Program-made: the position numbers and the translations under genes
Shown: positions 24,722-30,601 of the stretch, one piece after another
Layout: each line of letters begins with the position of its first letter
How positions within the stretch are numbered: the stretch's first letter is position 1
Notes under the pieces: generated by a model
The model's input: only the letters and a program-made list of their open reading frames with translations
The model's database searches: none
What the model was told of the DNA's origin: nothing
Origin: an uncultured Eubacteriales bacterium
GTDB taxonomy: Bacteria; Bacillota; Clostridia; Christensenellales; CAG-138
DNA: 30,601 nt
Direction of reading: 5' to 3'
Assembly: GCA_900542615.1 (NCBI GenBank)
Contig: UQOG01000011.1
Location: forward strand, 1-30,601

Positions 24722-26491
24722 TTACATTTCATATAGGGTGCGGATCACCGGGTCCGCCACGCACTGATGGGCGCTGTCGATGAACCCGTGATCGGTAATG
24801 GCATAGCCGCCGCCAGCCGCCAGGCTGAGGAAGGAAAGGAACATAAAGGGCATGGAGATGGGGCAACCAAGCGCCTGTATGGCCTGGATCAGGGCTTTTT
24901 TCTGGGCCGCCAGGGTTTCGGCGGGCAGGTCGCTCATCAATCCAAGCACCGGGTAGGCCACCTGGGCCAGGACGCGGCCATCCAGCACGGCCACCTGCCC
25001 GCCCTCCAGGGCAGCCACCTGGTTCACCGCCAAGGCCATATCCGCGTGGTTGGTGCCCAGCACGATGATGTTGTGGTTGTCGTGGCCGACGGAGGAGGCG
25101 ATGGCTCCGGCCCTTAGGTGGAAGCCCCCCATGAAGGCTTTGCCGATGTTGCCGTTTTTCCCATAGCGTTCCACCTGGGCCACATACAGCACATCCTGCT
25201 GGGGATCGCATTCCACGATGCCGTCTTTTACCGGCAGAACAACGTGCCGGTCATTGGTGATGGGGATCCAATCCAGGGTGTCGATCACGTGGACCTCCAC
25301 CGCCTTGGCCCGTTCCTCCACCGTAAAGCGGAAGTCCTCGGGAACCACCGGCCGCTTCATCCGCATGGTGTGGAGGAGCAGTTCCTGGTGGACGGCAGGG
25401 GGGTAGGGCTGCAAAAACACGCCGTTTTCCGCCACCAGCTTGCCCCCGGCAATCACCTTTTGCACCCGGAAGTCCTCCGGCCCCGTGGTCAAAAGCACGT
25501 CCGCCCGCCGGCCGGGGGCCAGCCCGCCGGTGACCCCATCCAAATGGAAGGCCTGGGCTGCGTGCAGCGTCACCATTTGGATGGCTTCCACAAAGGAGAC
25601 CCCCGCTTTCAAGGCGGTGCGCACGCCATCGTCCAGGCAGCCCCGCTCCACCGCATCCACGGTGTGCAGGTCGTCCGTGATAATGCTGGCCCGCTGTAGG
25701 CTAAGGCCCTGGGCCAGGAAGCCCTGTAGGCAATCGGTTAAATTCCGCGCCACAGAGCCTTCCCGCAGCATGGCGTGGCAACCGGCCCGCAGGCGCTCTA
25801 TTGCGTCCTGGCCGGAGAAGGACTCATGGTCCGTATAAATCCCCGCCGCCATGCAGGCGTTCAAGGCGGGGCCGCTGGTGGCGGGCAGGTGCCCCTGCAA
25901 GGTGCCCCGGGCCTGTAGGGTATCCGCCATGGAGGTCAAAAGCGGGGGATAGCAGGACTGAATGTAGGTGCAAACGCACTCCGAAAGGCCCACCGCATCC
26001 GGCCGGGCCAAAGCCTTGCGGATGACCGCCTCGTCAAAAAGGCCGCCGCTGGTTTCCAGGGAGGGGGAGAAGGGCACATGGGAAGGAACCACGAAATACA
26101 CCTTCAGGTCGGTTTGTTTGGCTTCTTCCAGGATGGCCTCGATACCTTCCAGCCCAGCCACCACCCCCACCTCGTGAAAGTCGGAAAAGATGGTGGTGAC
26201 CCCGTGCTGCAACATGATCTGGGCAAAGGGCCGAATGGCGAGGCTAGTGCTTTCCGGATGGATATGGCCATCGATAAAGCCGGGGGTAAGATAGGCCCCC
26301 TGGGCATCCAACACCTGGGTATCAGCGCCTACGGTATAGGCCACATCCCCCACGGCGATAATGGTATCCCCGCTGATGGCCACGCCGCCGGGATAAATTT
26401 CGCCGGTGTATACATTCACAATTTGTCCGTTTTCAATCACCAGATCCGCCGGCCGGTTTCCCAGCGCCGCTTGAATTCGATCAGCTATCAT
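24722..26491 (-). CDS. adenine deaminase-family protein (COG1001), 589 aa
   Basis: The family converts adenine to hypoxanthine and ammonia. Metal and active-site positions are recognisable. H76 and H78 lie in GFIDGHIHPEST, D104, H106 and E107 in SDFHEV, H201 in GHLPATSG, D221-H222-E223 in TDHES, and D273/D274 in ITDDLHTVD. The C-terminal block SVGHDNHNIIVLGTNHADMA is characteristic of adenine deaminases. Several normally invariant spots differ: IESS is PEST, DPHEI is DFHEV, and CHES is DHES. This could mean an altered substrate range within the family. It is the first gene of the operon, with a consensus promoter at 26556-26584 and an AAGGGG ribosome binding site about 8 bases before the ATG. 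Length is typical. Confidence 0.85.
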   Translation of the reverse strand: MIADRIQAALGNRPADLVIENGQIVNVYTGEIYPGGVAISGDTIIAVGDVAYTVGADTQVLDAQGAYLTPGFIDGHIHPESTSLAIRPFAQIMLQHGVTTIFSDFHEVGVVAGLEGIEAILEEAKQTDLKVYFVVPSHVPFSPSLETSGGLFDEAVIRKALARPDAVGLSECVCTYIQSCYPPLLTSMADTLQARGTLQGHLPATSGPALNACMAAGIYTDHESFSGQDAIERLRAGCHAMLREGSVARNLTDCLQGFLAQGLSLQRASIITDDLHTVDAVERGCLDDGVRTALKAGVSFVEAIQMVTLHAAQAFHLDGVTGGLAPGRRADVLLTTGPEDFRVQKVIAGGKLVAENGVFLQPYPPAVHQELLLHTMRMKRPVVPEDFRFTVEERAKAVEVHVIDTLDWIPITNDRHVVLPVKDGIVECDPQQDVLYVAQVERYGKNGNIGKAFMGGFHLRAGAIASSVGHDNHNIIVLGTNHADMALAVNQVAALEGGQVAVLDGRVLAQVAYPVLGLMSDLPAETLAAQKKALIQAIQALGCPISMPFMFLSFLSLAAGGGYAITDHGFIDSAHQCVADPVIRTLYEM

Positions 26492-26555
26492 ATAATTTCC
26501 CCTTGTTTTTCTGAAATGAACGAAATATTTGCTTAAAATTTAATCTATAATTTAA

Positions 26556-26584
26556 TTTATATATGTTTTTTGAATTATTGTCAA
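26556..26584 (-). promoter_or_regulatory. consensus sigma-A promoter of the deaminase-importer operon
   Basis: On the minus strand a perfect TTGACA (26579-26584) is separated by exactly 17 bases from TATAAA (26556-26561). The -35 box overlaps the stop codon end of the upstream kinase gene. The region 26510-26580 is the most AT-rich stretch nearby, and transcription from near 26549 would leave a leader of about 57 bases. It is the strongest promoter match in the window. Confidence 0.8.
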
Positions 26585-28035
26585 GGGCTTTTTCCCATGG
26601 CGTCGGGAAACAGCGCCGCGATGCGTTGTAAATAGGCGCGAAAGCCTTCAGCGTAAACCGGCCGGTCGGCCTGGCTGGGTAGGAAGGCGACCTCTGCTTT
26701 TTGGGAGGGGCGCCAGGGTAGACTTAGGCCCTTTTTCAATAGGGCCGCGGCGCCGGCGGCGCCGGGATAGGCGGGGGCCAATCCCAGGGGGATTCCCAGG
26801 GCGTCCGCAAAGATTTGGCAGAACACGGCGCTTTTGCTGGCCCCGCCGGATAGCAACGCCTGCCGGGGCGGTGTGGAACGCATGGCGGCGAGGCAATGCC
26901 TGGCGGAATAGGCGATCCCTTCCACGCAGGCCCGGGCAAGGTCCGCTGGCCCGGTGGAATTTCTTAGCCCCAGAAAAGCGCCGGTGGCTTGCGGACAGGA
27001 AAAGGGCGCCCGCTCCCCGTTGATGAAGGGGAGGAATAGGACCCCGTTCGCACCTGGGCTGCTTTGGGCGGCCAAGGCGAAAAAGCCGCCGTAATCCATG
27101 CCGGGGAAAAACTTTTGCCGGACGAAATCCAAGGCGCAGGCGCCGGCGGCGGTCCCCAGGGTCAAGCGCATAACGGGCGGGTCAAAGGGAAGCAGGTCCA
27201 CAAACCCCTTTTCCGTGGGAGCGGGTTGCGGCGCGCCTAAGCAAAGGCTTACCGCCAGGGTGGTGCCGGCAATGATGGAAGCGTCCCATTGCTCCCCTGC
27301 GCCAAAGGCGGCGGCCGTGGTGTCCAGGGCCCCCACCCCCACGGGCAGTCCCGCCGGCAGGCCGAACAAGGAAGCCGCCTGGGGGGACACGGGGCCGGCG
27401 ACCGCCCAGCTGGGGCGGAGGCTGGGCAGCTTGTCCAGCATATCCGCCAGGCCGAAAGCCTGATAGATATCCGCTGCGTAGCTGCCCTTCGCAAGGTCTA
27501 CCCCTTCCCCGCAGTTGGAAAGATCGGTAACCGATTGCCCGGTCAAGCAATACACCAAAAAGGACACGCAGCCTAAAGCATAGCCGATATTTCGGTATTC
27601 CTCCGGCGCATGATCCTTCAGCCGCCGGAGAATGGCCATTCGGGACCCGGCAAAGGGCAGGTTGCAGCGCTGATTCCCCAGCGTTTGGGTTAGGCCCGCC
27701 AGCTGTTCCGCTTCAGGGGCGGCATTCCCATCCTGCCAGGTGATGGCAGGCATGAAGGGCCGGCCGTTTTTATCCAAGGGAAACAACCCGTCCCCCTGGC
27801 CGGTAACGCCGACCCCTGCCAAGGCGTCCCAAGGCTGCGGGCAGCGGGGCCGCAGTCGGGCCAAGGCCCCGGCCAGGGCCTGGAGCAGGGCCTCCATATC
27901 CAGGCGGCAGGGAGCAACATAGCAGCCTGCCATTTCCACTTCCTCTGCGGCGGCGATCTGGCCGCCGGCATCCATTACAACCGCCTTCAGGCAGGTGGTG
28001 CCGGCGTCAATGGCTAAGAAATAAGGCTGAGGCAT
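26581..28035 (-). CDS. FGGY-family carbohydrate kinase, 484 aa
   Basis: This enzyme transfers phosphate from ATP to a sugar or polyol in the cytoplasm. The N-terminal phosphate-binding motif is AIDAGTT (8-14). GVTGQGDGLFPLD (76-88) and ITWQDGNA (98-105) are substrate-side segments. D238 in GVGALDTTAAAFGAG is the expected catalytic base, and LLSGGASKSAVFCQIFADAL is the C-terminal ATP-binding block. The style is closest to L-xylulose, erythritol or related ketose kinases, but the sugar cannot be fixed from sequence. It starts 3 bases after the aldolase stop codon without a clear ribosome binding site of its own, so it is probably translationally coupled. Kinase plus class II aldolase is the logic of fuculose- or ribulose-type pathways. 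Confidence 0.85.
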   Translation of the reverse strand: MPQPYFLAIDAGTTCLKAVVMDAGGQIAAAEEVEMAGCYVAPCRLDMEALLQALAGALARLRPRCPQPWDALAGVGVTGQGDGLFPLDKNGRPFMPAITWQDGNAAPEAEQLAGLTQTLGNQRCNLPFAGSRMAILRRLKDHAPEEYRNIGYALGCVSFLVYCLTGQSVTDLSNCGEGVDLAKGSYAADIYQAFGLADMLDKLPSLRPSWAVAGPVSPQAASLFGLPAGLPVGVGALDTTAAAFGAGEQWDASIIAGTTLAVSLCLGAPQPAPTEKGFVDLLPFDPPVMRLTLGTAAGACALDFVRQKFFPGMDYGGFFALAAQSSPGANGVLFLPFINGERAPFSCPQATGAFLGLRNSTGPADLARACVEGIAYSARHCLAAMRSTPPRQALLSGGASKSAVFCQIFADALGIPLGLAPAYPGAAGAAALLKKGLSLPWRPSQKAEVAFLPSQADRPVYAEGFRAYLQRIAALFPDAMGKSP

Positions 28036-28038
28036 GGC

Positions 28039-28713
28039 TTATAAGCGGATGTTGCCGGGATGGATCATGCCGCTTTGCCGGATATCGTCAAAGATGGCCT
28101 GGGCTTCTTCCTGGGTAAACGCCCGGGCGCCCCCCATCAGGGTGGTGATGAACAGGATCTTGGCGTATTGTTCCAGGGCCTCCAGGCGGTAGTATCCGTC
28201 CAGCACCGAATCCCCCATGGTGACCGTGCCGTGATTGCCAAGGAGCAAGGCGCTGTGCTTTTCAATATAAGGCGCCATGGATTCCGCCACCCCCTGGGTG
28301 CCGTACATCTGGTATTCGCACCGGGGTACGGCGCCCAAATATACCACCTGGTCCGGCAGGATGTACCGATCCAGCTTGCGATCCATACAGGCAAAGGCCG
28401 TGGCAAAGGGGGCGTGGGAATGGCATACCCCCATCACATCCGGCCGGTGCTGATAGCAATACACGTGTACCCGGGCTTCGCTGGAGGCTTTTCCGCCGTC
28501 GATGGGGTTGCACCCGTCGTCGATTTTTACCAGCATGTCGGGCGTGAGGTCCTTCTTGCATACCCCGGAGGGGGTAATCAGGTATTGCCCCTCCCCCAGG
28601 CGGGCGGAAATGTTGCCGCTGTTTGCCGGGGAGAACCCTGCTGCATACATCCGGTGGGCCGCTTCGCAGATCTCCTGCCGCAGAGCAAGCTCCTTTTGAC
28701 AACCGTTTTTCAT
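28039..28713 (-). CDS. class II aldolase, L-fuculose-phosphate aldolase-like, 224 aa
   Basis: This is a probable zinc-dependent aldolase that splits a 1-phosphorylated ketose into dihydroxyacetone phosphate and an aldehyde. The zinc ligands match FucA with a constant shift: H98 and H100 in CHSHAPF, H161 in LGNHGTV, and the general acid/base E79 in SSEARVH. SGNISARL (32-39) and TPSGVCKKDL (47-56) form the phosphate-binding part. Length is typical of the FucA/Ald2 group rather than of the epimerase branch, although AraD-type epimerases share the fold. It is first in the two-gene operon and coupled to the FGGY kinase. An AAAGGAT site lies about 12 bases upstream. Confidence 0.88.
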   Translation of the reverse strand: MKNGCQKELALRQEICEAAHRMYAAGFSPANSGNISARLGEGQYLITPSGVCKKDLTPDMLVKIDDGCNPIDGGKASSEARVHVYCYQHRPDVMGVCHSHAPFATAFACMDRKLDRYILPDQVVYLGAVPRCEYQMYGTQGVAESMAPYIEKHSALLLGNHGTVTMGDSVLDGYYRLEALEQYAKILFITTLMGGARAFTQEEAQAIFDDIRQSGMIHPGNIRL

Positions 28714-28750
28714 GGGAAAACACGATCCTTTCTTGTTTAGTTAAAATTTA

Positions 28751-28778
28751 TTGATTTATTTCGCATATATGATATAAT
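28751..28778 (+). promoter_or_regulatory. promoter of the dehydrogenase gene
   Basis: TTGATT (28751-28756) and a perfect TATAAT (28773-28778) are separated by 16 bases. A start near 28785 leaves a leader of about 60 bases containing the AGGAGG site (28831-28836), 8 bases before the ATG. It overlaps the minus-strand promoter at 28787-28815. Confidence 0.65.
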
Positions 28779-28786
28779 CACTTTGT

Positions 28787-28815
28787 ATCTTATACTCATA
28801 AAGAAATTCTGTCAA
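28787..28815 (-). promoter_or_regulatory. promoter of the aldolase-kinase operon
   Basis: On the minus strand a perfect TTGACA (28810-28815) and TAAGAT (28787-28792) are spaced by 17 bases. The expected start near 28780 falls inside the plus-strand -10 region, so the two promoters face each other. Confidence 0.6.
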
Positions 28816-28844
28816 TCATTTTAGTTCAATAGGAGGCAATCGTT

Positions 28845-29900
28845 ATGGAAAAACCCCGTCTCGCCCTTGGATCGCCTATGGCGGAACCCTATTTGTCCCA
28901 GCTGGAGGCGTTGTGCCAAATCACACCGGTCAGCCAGCTTTGCACCCCGGGCATGTGGCCTCCTGAGGCCGAGTTCCGTAACACCTGCCTGGGATATGAC
29001 ATCGTGGTGGTGGAGGCCGACGTTTTGGGGGAGGAAACCCTGGCCCTATGGAAAGGGCACGGCCTTAAGCTATTGGGCTGCACCCGGGGCAATCCCTTGA
29101 ACGTGGACGCTGCCGCCTGCAAGAAGCTGGGCATTCCCCTGTTCTATACCCCGGGCCGCAACGCCCAGTCCGTGGCGGAATATACCATGACCGTTATGCT
29201 GATGCTGCAAAAACATATCCAGCGGGCCATGAAGGGCATGGGCACCGGGGCGTTTTTGGACGCGCCGGCGGCGGACATCTATGACCTGCCGCCTATTACC
29301 GACGTTACCTGGATGAACGAGCGGGTCAACGTCTATGCCATGCTGCCCCTGGGGGAGGAGCTTTACGGGCGCACCCTGGGGCTGATCGGCTTTGGGGCCA
29401 TCGGCAAGCGGGTGGCGAAAATGGCGCTGGCCTTTGGAATGCGGGTGTTGGCGTATGATCCTTATTGCGACCCCCGGGCCGTGGAGGACGCCGGGGCAAA
29501 ATTCTCGTCCCTGGAGGAGACGCTGGGCGCGGCGGACATCCTGTCCATCCACTTGCCGGTAACCAAGGAGACCACGGGCATGGTGAATGAAAGCTGGTTT
29601 GCCAGGATGAAGGATGGGGCAAAGCTGATCAATACCGCCCGGGCGGCGGTGGTGGACCAGCGGGCGATGCTACAGGCCCTGGAATCCGGCAAGCTGGCCG
29701 GGGCGGCGGTGGATGTGATGTGGATCGAGCCCTGCCCGGCGAACCATCCCTTCCTTTCCATGGACCAGGTGATCGTACTACCCCATCAGGCGGGGGCTAC
29801 GGTGGATATAGACCGGTGGCAGTCCGCCATGGTGCTGGAGGAGGTCAAACGGTTTTTGGCTGGACAGCCTTTGCAAAACCCTTTCCCGCGCCAGGCCTAG
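28845..29900 (+). CDS. D-isomer-specific 2-hydroxyacid dehydrogenase-family protein, 351 aa
   Basis: This is a NAD(P)-dependent oxidoreductase that should interconvert a 2-hydroxy acid and a 2-keto acid in the cytoplasm. The Rossmann motif GFGAIG is at 182-187, with D205 at the end of strand 2 suggesting NAD preference. The catalytic triad is R266 (NTARAAVVD), E295 (VDVMWIEP) and H314 (LPHQAG). The usual IxPHIAG and DVFxxEP forms are slightly altered. Family members include phosphoglycerate, glycerate, lactate and phosphonate dehydrogenases; the substrate here is unknown. It is divergent from an aldolase-kinase operon, so the acid may derive from the aldehyde product of that aldolase. An AGGAGG site 8 bases upstream fixes the start. 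Confidence 0.85.
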   Translation: MEKPRLALGSPMAEPYLSQLEALCQITPVSQLCTPGMWPPEAEFRNTCLGYDIVVVEADVLGEETLALWKGHGLKLLGCTRGNPLNVDAAACKKLGIPLFYTPGRNAQSVAEYTMTVMLMLQKHIQRAMKGMGTGAFLDAPAADIYDLPPITDVTWMNERVNVYAMLPLGEELYGRTLGLIGFGAIGKRVAKMALAFGMRVLAYDPYCDPRAVEDAGAKFSSLEETLGAADILSIHLPVTKETTGMVNESWFARMKDGAKLINTARAAVVDQRAMLQALESGKLAGAAVDVMWIEPCPANHPFLSMDQVIVLPHQAGATVDIDRWQSAMVLEEVKRFLAGQPLQNPFPRQA

Positions 29901-30049
29901 GCCGGGATGCGCCGGACGGAACGGAAGACCGGGAAAGGAGCGGGCAGGCGGCCGGGGCGCGGCGCTCCGCCCGGGACGAAAAAGCGGCGGCACAGGTTCC
30001 CCCTGGTTTGCATATACTGGGAGCAAAGCAAGATAGGGAGGGGAAGTAT

Positions 30050-30490
30050 GTGAGAGAAGAACGCTGCGGCAATCCTGCGCCTGCCATAGGGGATTACGGC
30101 CCCAATCCGCTGATCGTGAATATCCGGTGCCTGGCCCAGCAAAACCCCTATTTCCGAAGCGCGCTATGGACGGGCGGCAATATGCAGATCACCCTAATGT
30201 GCATCCCGCCCCGGGGGGAGATTGGGCTGGAAATGCATCCGGACGTGGATCAGCTGCTCCGGGTGGAAGCAGGGTGCGGCCTGGTCATGATGGGAGAAGG
30301 GCCCGAGGCCCTGTATTGCAGGCAGGCGGTGGACGCGGGCTATGGGATTGTGATCCCGGCCGGCGCCTGGCACAACCTGGTCAATACCGGCTGCGACCCG
30401 CTGCAGCTGGTCTCCGTCTACGCGCCGCCCCAACATCCCTTCGGCACGGTGCACAAGACCAAGGCGGACGCGGACGCATCGGAGGCGTAG
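30050..30490 (+). CDS. small single-domain cupin protein, 146 aa
   Basis: I start this at GTG 30050 because GGAGGGG lies 6 bases upstream; a longer frame from 29720 would run inside the dehydrogenase gene. The conserved cupin motifs are visible: LEMHPDVDQLLRVEAG (60-75) with H63, D65 and Q68 as likely metal ligands, and IPAGAWHNLVNTG (102-114) with H108. The C-terminus APPQHPFGTVHKTKA is a signature of this group of small cupins, often annotated as sugar-phosphate-isomerase-like or simply cupin-domain proteins. The reaction, if any, is unknown. It follows the dehydrogenase by 149 bases with no clear promoter or terminator between, and may be co-transcribed with it. Confidence 0.8.
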   Translation: MREERCGNPAPAIGDYGPNPLIVNIRCLAQQNPYFRSALWTGGNMQITLMCIPPRGEIGLEMHPDVDQLLRVEAGCGLVMMGEGPEALYCRQAVDAGYGIVIPAGAWHNLVNTGCDPLQLVSVYAPPQHPFGTVHKTKADADASEA

Positions 30491-30523
30491 GCCGCATTGG
30501 CGGCGGGGGCGCGGCAAAAAAGA

Positions 30524-30601
30524 CAGGCTGTCGAAAAAGTGGCTTACGCCACTTTTTCGAGGTGTTCATAGCTCCCTTGCGCCTACGGCGCGGCCAGGGA
30601 G
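30524..30601 (-). repeat. inverted copy of the 78-bp two-hairpin repeat
   Basis: It matches the reverse complement of 8398-8475 at 76 of 78 positions. One difference lies in the loop of the second hairpin (TTAC instead of TTGC) and one in the linker, so both stems are preserved. It sits 33 bases after the cupin stop codon and would act as its terminator. The repeat may continue past the window end. Confidence 0.85.

Noticed and set aside
23412..24767. Long open frame (about 450 codons) on the plus strand opposite the amidohydrolase gene
   Set aside because: It mirrors the codon pattern of a GC-rich gene on the other strand, gives a Gly/His-rich product with no motifs, and the minus-strand protein has all family residues.
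29720..30049. Longer version of the small cupin protein starting inside the dehydrogenase gene
   Set aside because: The added 110 residues are out-of-frame dehydrogenase sequence and low-complexity spacer; GTG 30050 has a GGAGGGG site at correct spacing.
29901..30049. Promoter before the cupin gene (TATACT near 30014)
   Set aside because: No acceptable -35 at 16-18 bases and the extended -10 spacing is off by one; co-transcription with the dehydrogenase is equally likely.

Overview
The window looks like chromosomal DNA of a GC-rich, low-AT member of the Bacillota, most likely a gut-type Clostridia lineage such as Christensenellales or Oscillospirales. The lineage is an inference. It rests on strong AGGAGG-type ribosome binding sites, sigma-A-like promoters sitting in small AT-rich islands, a Cna-B/fibro-slime surface protein with a sortase-like tail, and a BMP lipoprotein ABC importer. 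No rRNA, tRNA, CRISPR array, phage gene or transposase was seen.

Layout. (1) 1-8535: a single giant gene for a cyclic beta-1,2-glucan synthase-like enzyme (2595 aa, GT84-like plus GH94), bracketed by a perfect 53-bp inverted repeat (1-53 and 8232-8284). It is followed by a 360-bp spacer built from several repeated hairpins. One hairpin pair reappears inverted at the far end of the window (8398-8475 against 30524-30601). (2) 8536-11192, minus strand: a two-gene ABC system. The second gene is an unusual in-frame fusion of the first half of an ABC-2 permease to a DUF4340-type extracytoplasmic domain. (3) 11473-13358, plus strand: an OmpR-type response regulator and its histidine kinase, overlapping by 4 bp and divergent from the ABC system. 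(4) 13545-17803, plus strand: a good promoter, a long structured leader of about 310 nt, and a 1303-aa secreted surface adhesin.

(5) 17925-26491, minus strand: a purine/nucleoside uptake and deamination locus. In transcription order it holds an adenine deaminase-like enzyme, an ATZ/TRZ-type amidohydrolase, a BMP substrate-binding lipoprotein, two permeases, a double ATPase and an XRE-cupin regulator. A consensus TTGACA-17-TATAAA promoter drives the first gene. A strong hairpin follows the lipoprotein gene, and the regulator probably has its own promoter. (6) 26581-28713, minus strand: an FGGY sugar kinase and a class II (FucA-like) aldolase. (7) 28845-30490, plus strand, divergent: a D-2-hydroxyacid dehydrogenase-family protein and a small cupin protein. 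The promoters of blocks 6 and 7 overlap face to face.

Together blocks 5-7 suggest import of a purine nucleoside or related compound, deamination of the base moiety, and phosphorylation plus aldol cleavage of a sugar moiety. No nucleosidase, phosphorylase or isomerase linking these steps lies in the window. The least explained elements are the hairpin-repeat family and inverted repeats around the glucan synthase gene, the permease-DUF4340 fusion, and the unidentified structured leader of the surface protein.
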